DNA from: Erysipelothrix sp. UBA3383
GTDB taxonomy: Bacteria > Bacillota_I > Bacilli_A > Erysipelotrichales > Erysipelotrichaceae
NCBI GenBank assembly: GCA_002358955.1
Contig: DEPV01000003.1
Location: forward strand, 6,238 to 20,920
DNA length: 14,683 nt
Reading direction: 5' to 3'
Shown: in pieces, positions 7,445 through 13,661 of the stretch
How positions within the stretch are numbered: position 1 is the stretch's first letter
Layout: each line of letters begins with the position of its first letter
Notes under the pieces: model-generated
Told to the model about the DNA's origin: nothing
What the model saw: only the letters and a program-made list of their open reading frames with translations
The model's database searches: none
Program-made: the position numbers and the translations under genes

Positions 7445-8065
7445 ATGAAATTATTTGTAACTTTAGAAGGACCTGAGGGCAGTGGGAAAACAACTGTCGC
7501 AAAGGTTGTATATGATTACTTTAAAAATAAGGGTGTGGAAGCGATGTTGACACGTGAACCTGGAGGCATCCCTATATCCGAGAAGATTCGAGATATCATT
7601 TTGGATCCTGAAAATAGTAATATGGATGATCGTACTGAAGCACTGTTATATGCAGCAAGTCGAAGACAACACTTAGCACAAAAAGTACTGCCTGCTTTAG
7701 AGCGTGGTGAACTGGTGATTTGTGATCGTTTTATTGACTCTTCACTGGCGTATCAAGGCTATGCAAGGGGTCTTGGTATTGATGAAGTACTTGAGATTAA
7801 TCAATTTGCAATTGATCATCAAATGCCTGATTTAACCCTGTACCTCGATGTTCCTTTTGAAGTTGGGATGGAGCGTATTGGAGTACGTGGTTATAAAGAT
7901 CGTCTTGAACTTGCGGGTGATGATTTCCATTACAAGGTATTTAAAGGGTATCAAGAAGTATGGCGTCGCTATCCAGAACGCATCGTACGCATTGATGCTA
8001 CAGATACACCAGAAGCGGTAGCTAAAGCTGTAATTGCAGAAATCGAGAAACGATTGAATGCTTGA
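7445..8065 (+). CDS. tmk: Thymidylate kinase
   Basis: Phosphorylates dTMP to dTDP with ATP, supplying dTTP for replication. 206 residues. P-loop EGPEGSGKTT at 8-17; REPGG at 37-41 and the DRF motif (CDRFIDSSLAYQG, D94-R95) form the dTMP site; the LID is near 150-160 (RIGVRGYKDRLE) and carries arginines, while the P-loop has none, the pattern of type II (E. coli-like) enzymes. The ATG at 7445 with GAGGTG at 7433-7438 is preferred to a GTG at 7436, which lies inside that ribosome site. It overlaps holB by 8 bp. In B. subtilis darA and yaaR stand between tmk and holB; here they are absent. Confidence 0.96.
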   Translation: MKLFVTLEGPEGSGKTTVAKVVYDYFKNKGVEAMLTREPGGIPISEKIRDIILDPENSNMDDRTEALLYAASRRQHLAQKVLPALERGELVICDRFIDSSLAYQGYARGLGIDEVLEINQFAIDHQMPDLTLYLDVPFEVGMERIGVRGYKDRLELAGDDFHYKVFKGYQEVWRRYPERIVRIDATDTPEAVAKAVIAEIEKRLNA

Positions 8066-8990
8066 TTTTAGCAATCAAATGGCCAATACCATTTTAGAAA
8101 CACAACAACGACAAGGTAAGCTATCCCATGCTTATCTTTTTGTCGGCGAGCATGAACAAGATGCTTTTGCCCTCTATGCTGCTCAGGCTATCTTATGCCA
8201 AAGCCGTCGTGTAGGAGCTTGTCAGGAATGTGAAACATGCATGCGTGTGGCTAGTCATCAGCATGCAGACTTTGCCTTTATTTCAGGGAAAGAGACTTCC
8301 ATTAAAAAAGAAGATATTTTAAAGCTGCAAGAACAATTTCTACAAACATCCCTAGAAAGCAGCAAACACCAAGTCTATATTATTGAAGATGTTGATAATG
8401 CATCCGTATCAGCAATGAATGCTTTACTGAAATTTCTAGAAGAACCACAATCGCAAATTACTGCCATTTTAACAACTTCAAGTGAACAACGTGTTCTTGA
8501 AACCATTCAATCTCGTTGTTTGATTATTAAATTAAAGGAAAACACCCAAGAACAATTATTTCATGACTTAGTAGAACAAGAGTATGATCTTTTTAATGCT
8601 TATTACTTATCTAAGTTATTTCCAACCCTGCAAGCCATAGAAGCAGACAAACAGTTTAATACAGTGATGGACTTTACACAGGAATTTGTGACCCATTTAA
8701 ACAAACGTCAATTGAATGTAGCAGGTGTTAAATTACAAGGCATCATTTCAAGAACTAAGAAAATCGATCGTGATGGGTTTTTAATGTTCTTAGAAATTCT
8801 AGAATACAGTTATGCCTTAGACCCACTCAAACACGAATCAATTATAAAATTTACAGACAGTCCTGTTAACAAAATGGTGCTTTTAGAAATTATCATTGAT
8901 ATTAAAGACCGTCTTAGACCAGGTGTTAACTTAGGACTTTTAGTAGATCAGATGATTTATATGTTAAGCAAAGGAGCATTGTATGATTAA
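8058..8990 (+). CDS. holB: DNA polymerase III delta-prime subunit
   Basis: A 310-residue clamp-loader subunit that helps open the beta sliding clamp. The N-terminal region resembles HolB (KLSHAYLF at 21-28). A four-cysteine zinc module is present (C47, C55, C58, C61). The P-loop position (GEHEQDAF, 30-37) lacks the GKT lysine, so it probably does not bind ATP, as in E. coli delta-prime. Conserved NALLKFLEEP (121-130) and the SRC motif (152-154), source of an arginine finger acting on the neighbouring ATPase, are intact. The C-terminal collar domain is poorly conserved as usual. Start ATG overlaps the tmk stop by 8 bp; rsmI overlaps its end by 8 bp, so the three genes form one tightly coupled operon. 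Confidence 0.93.
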   Translation: MLDFSNQMANTILETQQRQGKLSHAYLFVGEHEQDAFALYAAQAILCQSRRVGACQECETCMRVASHQHADFAFISGKETSIKKEDILKLQEQFLQTSLESSKHQVYIIEDVDNASVSAMNALLKFLEEPQSQITAILTTSSEQRVLETIQSRCLIIKLKENTQEQLFHDLVEQEYDLFNAYYLSKLFPTLQAIEADKQFNTVMDFTQEFVTHLNKRQLNVAGVKLQGIISRTKKIDRDGFLMFLEILEYSYALDPLKHESIIKFTDSPVNKMVLLEIIIDIKDRLRPGVNLGLLVDQMIYMLSKGALYD

Positions 8991-9828
8991 GCAAGAGAGT
9001 TTTAAAAACAATCAAAAAACATTATATATCGTAGCAACACCAATTGGTAACTTGGATGAAATGACACCACGTGCTATCGATATCTTAAGAAGTGTGGATG
9101 TTATAGCGTGTGAAGATACCCGTCATGCAGGGAAACTATTCCATCATTTTGACATTCATACAAAGACCATTGCCCATCATGCCCATAATGAAAATGAGGG
9201 CGCACAAGGTATTGTTAAGATGTTTGATACTCATGAATCCATTGCCCTTGTCAGTGATGCAGGTTATCCACTAATCTCAGATCCAGGTCAACCCTTAGTC
9301 CAACAGGTTATTGATGCAGGATACAATGTTGTTCCCATATCAGGCAGTTCTGCCTTTCTCAATGCTTTAGTAGTATCAGGTTTAGTTGCTCAACCCTTCG
9401 CATTCATGGGTTTTATGGAAGCCAAAGAATCAGCACTAAAGAAACAACTTGAGGAAAATAAGGATTTACCAATGACGACAATCTACTACTTATCAGTACA
9501 TAAGTTGCAAAGAACCCTTGAAATCATATACAATGTATTGGGCAATCGGAAGATTAGCCTCTCTCGCGAACTGACAAAACGTCATGAAGAGATCATTCGT
9601 GGGAGTATAACAGAGGTTTTAGAATCACTCAATACCATCAAAGGTGAATTTGTAATTTGTATCGACAGAGACCGCACAGAAACAATACTTGATTATGATG
9701 CTCTGAATCAACAAATAAACAAGCGAATACTTCAGGGGGAATCGCCATCTCGTGCAATCTCACAGGTTGCTAAAGAGGCGGGAGTCTCAAAAAACTCAGT
9801 TTACGATTATTATCATGACAATAAATAG
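8983..9828 (+). CDS. rsmI: 16S rRNA C1402 ribose 2'-O-methyltransferase
   Basis: Methylates the ribose of C1402 in the ribosomal P site, using SAM. 281 residues, normal length. Tetrapyrrole-methylase fold with its marks in order: YIVATPIGNLDEMT (15-28), CEDTRHAG (43-50), SDAGYPLISDPG (91-102), PISGSSAFLNAL (118-129; the usual GPSA/GANA loop reads GSSA) and SRELTKRHEEIIRG near 189-202. The C-terminal part (about 240-281) is a small helical RsmI_HTH-like domain (SPSRAISQVAKEAGVSKNSVYDYY). AAAGGAG 6 nt before the ATG lies inside holB. In Bacillus, ricT and yabA lie between holB and rsmI; here they do not. Confidence 0.96.
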   Translation: MIKQESFKNNQKTLYIVATPIGNLDEMTPRAIDILRSVDVIACEDTRHAGKLFHHFDIHTKTIAHHAHNENEGAQGIVKMFDTHESIALVSDAGYPLISDPGQPLVQQVIDAGYNVVPISGSSAFLNALVVSGLVAQPFAFMGFMEAKESALKKQLEENKDLPMTTIYYLSVHKLQRTLEIIYNVLGNRKISLSRELTKRHEEIIRGSITEVLESLNTIKGEFVICIDRDRTETILDYDALNQQINKRILQGESPSRAISQVAKEAGVSKNSVYDYYHDNK

Positions 9829-9837
9829 GAGGTTATG

Positions 9838-10812
9838 ATGAAAATTTTTGATTATGAAGATATCCAATTAGTACCTAACAAATGTATTGTTAAGAGCCGT
9901 TCAGAATGCGATACAAGCATTCAGTTTGGAAAACTAAACTTTAAAATGCCGGTAGTACCAGCAAACATGCAAACAGTATTGGATGAAGATTTATCCGTAT
10001 GGTTAGCTGAAAACGGTTATTTCTATGTGATGCACCGTTTTGATGAAGCAGGACGTATTCCATTTATAAAGATGATGCGTGAGAAGAATTTATTTGCTTC
10101 TATTTCAGTTGGAATTACAGACCGTGAATACGGATTTGTAGAGCAACTTGCAAGTGAGCAACTAAATCCAGAATACATCACAATTGATATTGCACATGGT
10201 CACTCAGACCAAGTGATTAAAATGATTAAACACATTAAAACACACTTACCAGAAACATTTGTTATTGCAGGTAACGTAGCAACTCCAGAAGCTGTACGTG
10301 AACTTGAAAATGCAGGTGCTGATGCAACGAAAGTTGGAGTAGGACCTGGTAAAGTATGTACTACAAAATTAAAAACAGGTTTTGGAACCGGTGGATGGCA
10401 GTTAGCTGCACTTCACTTATGTTCTAAAGCAGCACGTAAGCCATTGATTGCTGATGGTGGAATTCGTGACCATGGAGACATCGCTAAATCAGTACGATTT
10501 GGTGCTTCAATGGTTATGATTGGATCACTATTTGCAGGACATGATGAATCACCAGGTGATTTAATTGAAGAAGATGGCAAACTATTCAAAGAATACTTTG
10601 GATCAGCTTCAGCTTACCAAAAAGGAGAACACAAAAACGTTGAAGGAAAACGTATTGTTGTTCCACATAAAGGACCAATCAAAAATACACTGATTGAAAT
10701 GCAACAAGACTTACAGTCTTCAATCTCATATGCAGGTGGACGCGATTTAGAATCCATCCGTAAAGTTGATTACGTTGTAGTAAAAAACTCAATCTTTAAC
10801 GGAGACCGTTAA
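9838..10812 (+). CDS. guaC: GMP reductase (GuaC2 type)
   Basis: Reduces GMP to IMP and ammonia with NADPH, letting the cell recycle guanine nucleotides into the adenine branch. 324 residues. The start MKIFDYEDIQLVPNKCIV is almost identical to staphylococcal/Bacillus GuaC. The TIM barrel has the PANMQTV segment (41-47), the catalytic cysteine C174 in GPGKVCTTK, the phosphate-binding GGIRDHGD and FGASMVMIGSLFAGH, and the flap EYFGSAS...GEHKNVEGK. There is no CBS pair, which separates it from most IMP dehydrogenases. The ATG at 9838 lies 5 nt after AGGAGG (9827-9832); the ATG at 9835 would be only 2 nt away. The ribosome site overlaps the rsmI stop, so it can be read from the tmk operon; a terminator follows. 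Confidence 0.97.
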   Translation: MKIFDYEDIQLVPNKCIVKSRSECDTSIQFGKLNFKMPVVPANMQTVLDEDLSVWLAENGYFYVMHRFDEAGRIPFIKMMREKNLFASISVGITDREYGFVEQLASEQLNPEYITIDIAHGHSDQVIKMIKHIKTHLPETFVIAGNVATPEAVRELENAGADATKVGVGPGKVCTTKLKTGFGTGGWQLAALHLCSKAARKPLIADGGIRDHGDIAKSVRFGASMVMIGSLFAGHDESPGDLIEEDGKLFKEYFGSASAYQKGEHKNVEGKRIVVPHKGPIKNTLIEMQQDLQSSISYAGGRDLESIRKVDYVVVKNSIFNGDR

Positions 10813-10820
10813 TCTTAAAG

Positions 10821-10843
10821 ACACACTCATCGAGTGTGTTTTT
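10821..10843 (+). terminator. Intrinsic terminator after guaC
   Basis: A perfect 8-bp stem ACACACTC/GAGTGTGT (10821-10828 with 10832-10839) with a tight ATC loop and a short T tract to 10843, starting 8 nt after the guaC stop. Confidence 0.85.
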
Positions 10844-10854
10844 ATATGAGTAAG

Positions 10855-10869
10855 TGATAATGATTATTA
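10855..10869. promoter_or_regulatory. Fur/Per-type operator before perR
   Basis: TGATAAT-G-ATTATTA is a 7-1-7 inverted repeat (one mismatch between arms). It differs at one position from the 15-bp Bacillus Fur box and at two from the Per box. It sits at the -35 region of the promoter that follows, so a bound dimer would block RNA polymerase. The likely ligand is the regulator encoded 35 bp downstream, that is, autoregulation. Confidence 0.8.
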
Positions 10870-10878
10870 AGGAATTTA

Positions 10879-10887
10879 TGATATAAT
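10879..10887 (+). promoter_or_regulatory. Extended -10 promoter of perR
   Basis: TGATATAAT (TG at 10879-10880, TATAAT at 10882-10887). There is no good -35; that region is occupied by the operator. Transcription would begin near 10894, leaving a leader of about 10 nt that is almost only the ribosome site. Confidence 0.78.
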
Positions 10888-10903
10888 TAATCTGGTGATA
10901 AAT

Positions 10904-11290
10904 ATGTCAGAAAAACTAACAAAACAAGGAACGGAAATCTATAAATTAATAAACGCATCTTCAGGTCATATGACTGCAGATCAAATCCATACTGAACTTA
11001 AAAATCTTGGTATCAGTATTGGAATTGCTACGGTCTATCGAAATGTGAATGCGCTGTATGAACAAAACTTAATCAATCGTGTGAAACATCCTAATTTAGG
11101 GTATATTTATGATAAAAATACCCACGATCACTATCATGTTCGTTGCATCAAATGCGACAAGATTGATGATTTGCATATGGACCGACAAGTACACTTAGAA
11201 GAACTTGCTCAAAGTGATAGTGGCTATGAGATCTTATCTCATGAAATTATTTTTGAGGGTGTGTGTCCAGACTGTCTAAAAGAAGATTAG
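10904..11290 (+). CDS. perR: Fur-family regulator, PerR-like
   Basis: 128 residues. Winged-helix DNA-binding part with recognition helix IATVYRNVNALYEQ (41-54). A structural zinc site is formed by C81-x-x-C84 and C121-x-x-C124. By alignment to B. subtilis PerR, the regulatory metal ligands H37, D85, H91, H93 and D104 correspond to H22, D70, H76, H78 and D89, all kept. D89 (Asp rather than Glu) favours a peroxide sensor over an iron-responsive Fur. The protein is about 15 residues shorter at the N-terminus than B. subtilis PerR, lacking the first helix. The ATG follows GGTGAT at 5 nt. The operator upstream implies autoregulation, and a small membrane protein follows after 27 nt. PerR is a good call; Fur or Zur cannot be wholly excluded. 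Confidence 0.85.
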   Translation: MSEKLTKQGTEIYKLINASSGHMTADQIHTELKNLGISIGIATVYRNVNALYEQNLINRVKHPNLGYIYDKNTHDHYHVRCIKCDKIDDLHMDRQVHLEELAQSDSGYEILSHEIIFEGVCPDCLKED

Positions 11291-11317
11291 TTAAAAGCTA
11301 ACAAAAAGGAGCATATT

Positions 11318-11527
11318 ATGGACCTAATAGTAGATATTTTAGAAAATTTTGAACTACTAAACATATTTTTCTTTGTACGCCCTGTACGAGAATGGCTTGA
11401 GAAGAAACCTTTTTTCAAAAATCGAAATAAAGTGTTCAACTCAGTAGCGGCAATCATTACTATTGCCCTGATAGTACTCTCTATTTTGGTCATCATCGGT
11501 TTTATGATTATTCACGTTTTTAATTAA
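11318..11527 (+). CDS. Small one-helix membrane protein downstream of perR
   Basis: 69 residues, unrecognised. A hydrophobic, partly amphipathic N-terminus (MDLIVDILENFELLNIFFFV) is followed by a basic linker (about 20-41, RPVREWLEKKPFFKNRNK) and one C-terminal transmembrane helix (about 43-66). A strong AAAGGAG (11305-11311) lies 6 nt upstream, so it is well translated. It is 27 nt after perR with no promoter between, and probably shares its metal- or peroxide-responsive control. The first eight residues resemble those of the 53-residue minus-strand protein at 12132-12293, which also ends in a single helix, so the two may be distant relatives. Confidence 0.8.
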   Translation: MDLIVDILENFELLNIFFFVRPVREWLEKKPFFKNRNKVFNSVAAIITIALIVLSILVIIGFMIIHVFN

Positions 11528-11545
11528 CGCAACATGCTTATAAAT

Positions 11546-11571
11546 AAAGGCTGCACATGGTGCAGCCTTTT
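11546..11571. terminator. Terminator after the perR operon
   Basis: A perfect 11-bp stem (11546-11556 with 11560-11570) with a 3-nt loop and short T/A tails on both sides. It closes the perR unit and could also stop the minus-strand transcripts coming from 12000. Confidence 0.88.
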
Positions 11572-11639
11572 ACTTTGAATTGATTTATAATTAAAGTTAT
11601 TTTTCTCAGATACAAGGTTTTATAATGTACCTGGATACT

Positions 11640-12097
11640 CTAAATATTCAATACTAATATACTTACTAATTCTTCTGAGCATAAACCTAAAATTAGATTC
11701 TTATTTATCTGTACAAATTCAGTAGGATCATGATAGTTTCCTATGTTTAAGATCTTCTGTTTAGCATCATATTGCGAGTTACCAGGAATGGTGTAAGGAT
11801 ATCCTACGCCTGGTTCTGCTGCTTCTTTAAAAGTAGCCTTTACAGAACCATCTATCGAATTAAGGTTCTCAGAATTATAACAAAAAGAATCGCAGGAATT
11901 TAAATTATAATATCCAGAAAGTCCGATTATATAACCACTTTTGGTATCCACTTCCAGCGTTAAGTATTGATGTCCAATATATATGGATCTGGTATCATAC
12001 ATTTCATTTAATCTAAATGAATTTTCCTCATAATCATATGTAGATTTCTTATCTATATGTTTAGAGGATTCGATTGAAAAAAAATATCAGTTTGCAT
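11640..12097 (-). pseudogene. Unrecognised gene, frame broken at a run of eight T
   Basis: An ATG at 12097-12095, preceded by an AAGTAGGT-like ribosome site, opens a frame that stops after 14 codons. After the run of eight T (plus-strand A at 12077-12084) another frame is open to the TAG at 11640. Adding one T would join them into a protein of about 152 residues, starting MQTDIFFSIESSKHIDKK. The remaining in-frame ATG at 12002 (120 residues) has no ribosome site and would drop 32 residues that look like coding sequence. The protein is soluble, rich in Tyr, Asn and Ser, with beta-type patterns (YLTLEVDTKSGYIIGLSGYY) and an acidic, hydrophobic end. I do not recognise the family. It lies 34 nt after the small membrane gene. 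Pseudogene, phase-variable gene and sequencing error are all possible. Confidence 0.6.
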
Positions 12098-12131
12098 ATA
12101 GTGACCTACTTTCTAAAAAAGTGATGATTTC

Positions 12132-12293
12132 TTATATCAGTAAATATGCGATTCCCATTGTAAGGGTAAGTAAGATAGCAACAATCAAAATACGGTAAAG
12201 ATATTTTTGACCTTGAGTTAGTGTTTTAGATTCAATATTTGAATCTACTTTTGAAGAAAAAACATGTAAAATAAAATCTACGATATAATCCAT
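12132..12293 (-). CDS. 53-residue single-helix membrane protein
   Basis: Unrecognised. A hydrophobic N-terminal segment (MDYIVDFILHVF) is followed by a polar linker (about 13-33, SSKVDSNIESKTLTQGQKYL) and one transmembrane helix (about 35-53) ending at the stop. Translation evidence is good: a perfect AAGGAGG (plus 12309-12303) lies 9 nt before the ATG, and a TGCTATAAT promoter lies just upstream. Its expression may depend on the (ATT)9 repeat in that promoter. The overall plan and the MDxIVDxIL start match the small membrane protein after perR. The broken gene at 11640-12097 follows and is probably on the same transcript. Confidence 0.7.
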   Translation of the reverse strand: MDYIVDFILHVFSSKVDSNIESKTLTQGQKYLYRILIVAILLTLTMGIAYLLI

Positions 12294-12326
12294 ACAATGA
12301 AGCCTCCTTGAGTCTGTGTTTCAATA

Positions 12327-12365
12327 ATTATAGCATTATTATTATTATTATTATTATTATTACAA
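12327..12365 (-). promoter_or_regulatory. Repeat-containing promoter for the small membrane gene
   Basis: On the minus strand an extended -10, TGCTATAAT, ends in TATAAT at 12332-12327. The nearest -35-like hexamer, TTGTAA (12365-12360), is 27 bp away, and almost all of that spacer is the AAT repeat. Loss of three units would give an 18-bp spacer. The start would be near 12320, and the AAGGAGG follows about 11 nt later. The -10 is convincing; the -35 is speculative. Confidence 0.65.
12335..12361. repeat. Trinucleotide microsatellite (ATT)9
   Basis: Nine perfect ATT units (AAT on the minus strand), without interruption. It lies between the esterase stop (12389) and the -10 of the small membrane gene. 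Perfect tracts of this length are prone to slippage, and the position in promoter spacing makes a switch plausible. Confidence 0.95.
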
Positions 12366-12388
12366 GGTCATTGGCTTTAGTGTCTTCA

Positions 12389-13231
12389 CTATTTGTTGAT
12401 ATCGGTGATGTTTTTCATAAATTCATCAAAAGAGATTTTTCCCAGGGAGAAGTTTAAAGTTTGGATGTAGGACAACTCTTTTTTTGTGGGTTCTTGTTTG
12501 TAGAGAGCTTCAACAAGTTTATCTTCATCCTGTAGTGGCTTATATAAATGATATTGTTTGGAAAAAGACTCATAGTATCTCAAACCAAAGATTCTTAAAG
12601 ATTGAGCATTGATGTGAATGCCATCAGGATTGGATTCAAGATCTTTCGCACTTACAAAATAACAGTTATCTTGTTCTTGAGTAAAGTGTTCCAGTTCTTT
12701 TTCGATCAAAGTGTACTCTGTACAACTTGCACCAAATCCCGTCTTACCTAGAAAATCAGGCAGTCCTCCAATTACAAATGGAATGTCAGGGACACTTAAA
12801 TCGATTCTTAAAGAGTTTACGATTTCTAATAGTTTGTCATGATAGTCTTTATACTGACCGTTATAACTATCACTTTCACCCTGATGCCATAATATACCGA
12901 TTAACTCACTGTTTTCTAATGCAAATTTTGTTTGGGATAGCGCATGACGATAAAGTGGTTTATCAATAGCCCACTCATCAAGAGAACTACCACCTTCTGC
13001 GCAGGGAATTAATCCGATCGTATCACCAGGATTATCAATACACCAAGCTTGAGCAAAGGATGCTGCTAAACTGATCCCTGAAACGGGACGATCATAATTG
13101 ATGGGTTCACTCATCATTTGCCAATGACCATTTCGTAACATTTGAATTCTCTCATTATAAATGGGAGGAACTTCATCTAGAAATCCCCTTCCTGCCATAT
13201 TGGACTGACCTAACATTAGTATAGATTTCAT
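12389..13231 (-). CDS. SGNH esterase, sialate O-acetylesterase/CE6-like
   Basis: 280 residues. The SASA-type (carbohydrate esterase 6) SGNH fold is shown by GQSNMAG with nucleophile S10 at the very start, HQGESD (116-121) and the terminal DGIH (D203, H206) supplying the acid and base. A further block is PCAEGGSSLDEW (77-88). There is no signal peptide, so it should act in the cytoplasm on acetylated sugars brought in from outside; the exact substrate (sialate, acetyl-xylan oligomers or other) cannot be read from the sequence. A C-terminal extension (about 225-280, charged, helical) looks lineage-specific. The ATG at 13231 with a GCAGGT-like ribosome site is preferred to a GTG at 13255. It is monocistronic or reads into the small gene through the repeat; no transporter lies in the window. 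Confidence 0.85.
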   Translation of the reverse strand: MKSILMLGQSNMAGRGFLDEVPPIYNERIQMLRNGHWQMMSEPINYDRPVSGISLAASFAQAWCIDNPGDTIGLIPCAEGGSSLDEWAIDKPLYRHALSQTKFALENSELIGILWHQGESDSYNGQYKDYHDKLLEIVNSLRIDLSVPDIPFVIGGLPDFLGKTGFGASCTEYTLIEKELEHFTQEQDNCYFVSAKDLESNPDGIHINAQSLRIFGLRYYESFSKQYHLYKPLQDEDKLVEALYKQEPTKKELSYIQTLNFSLGKISFDEFMKNITDINK

Positions 13232-13281
13232 GGATAACCTGCCTCTTCTAAACACTTTATAATTTGTGTGGTTTTCTATAA

Positions 13282-13310
13282 ATTATAAGGTGAAGACGTA
13301 AATTTCGCAA
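13282..13310 (-). promoter_or_regulatory. Promoter of the esterase gene
   Basis: On the minus strand TTGCGA (13310-13305), a 17-bp spacer and a perfect TATAAT (13287-13282). The start would be near 13275, giving a leader of about 44 nt. Confidence 0.78.
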
Positions 13311-13366
13311 CCTGTTTTACAGTATAGCTAAGTTAATGATGTATGTTTTCATAGAAAGGTGTTGTC

Positions 13367-13395
13367 TTGACAAAACTTTGCATATGCATGATAAT
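13367..13395 (+). promoter_or_regulatory. Promoter of the metS T-box leader
   Basis: A perfect -35 TTGACA (13367-13372), a 17-bp spacer and GATAAT (13390-13395). The start near 13402 lies just before the first conserved leader elements. Confidence 0.85.
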
Positions 13396-13401
13396 TACAA
13401 G

Positions 13402-13643
13402 TAGAAACGTTGAAGAGGAAAGTATGTGTTTTATAGCATTCAAGAGAGGTCTTATTGGTGGAAGAGACTATGACTAGAAGCATTGAAAATGGCCTTTGAG
13501 TAGTTTAGATGAACTTCAGTAGTTTAAACCGGTTTGCCCGTTATCGCAGTGAGTAATTATACTCGTAGAGGCTGATTCTGTGAAGGATCAGTAAACTAAG
13601 GTGGTACCATGAGCAAGCTCATCCTTTTCGATGAGTTTTTTTT
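13402..13643 (+). ncRNA. T-box riboswitch, methionine specifier
   Basis: Transcribed leader that senses uncharged tRNA-Met and permits transcription of metS. The 5' part has GAAGAGGAAAGTA with the AGTA of the loop E motif (13421-13424). The conserved stem I distal signals GAGAGG and GGTGG follow. The specifier context is GAAA-ATG-G-CCTTTGAG, which places ATG (Met) at 13489-13491. The central GCCCGTTATC element and the T-box AAGGTGGTACCATG follow; the acceptor-binding bulge TGGT (13602-13605) ends in T, matching the A discriminator of tRNA-Met. It also accounts for most of the gene-free 430-bp stretch before metS. Stem boundaries were judged by eye. Confidence 0.94.
13615..13643 (+). terminator. 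T-box regulated terminator
   Basis: Stem with core CTCATC/GATGAG (13618-13623 with 13630-13635), extendable by three weak pairs, a 6-nt loop and eight T (13636-13643). It competes with the antiterminator made by the T-box sequence. The metS ribosome site begins 4 nt later. Confidence 0.9.
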
Positions 13644-13661
13644 ATGTAAAGGAGCACAACT

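Noticed and set aside
7248..7448. 66-residue plus-strand frame across the nudF-tmk divergent gap
   Set aside because: It covers both promoters and the tmk ribosome site, has no ribosome site of its own, and its translation shows no protein-like pattern.
7832..8074. 80-residue minus-strand frame over the end of tmk
   Set aside because: It is a shadow of tmk and the holB start with no translation signals.
10895..10903. GTG start for perR adding three residues
   Set aside because: It would place the start at the predicted transcript end and inside the likely ribosome site; the ATG at 10904 fits better.
11287..11496. 69-residue minus-strand frame opposite the small membrane gene
   Set aside because: The plus-strand gene has a strong ribosome site and a typical membrane helix; the antisense frame has neither.
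12301..12388. CRISPR-like or att-like repeat at the ATT tract
   Set aside because: There is one short trinucleotide tract only, with no spacers, integrase or flanking direct repeats.
12727..12969. 80-residue plus-strand frame inside the esterase gene
   Set aside because: It is antisense to the conserved SGNH motifs and without signals.
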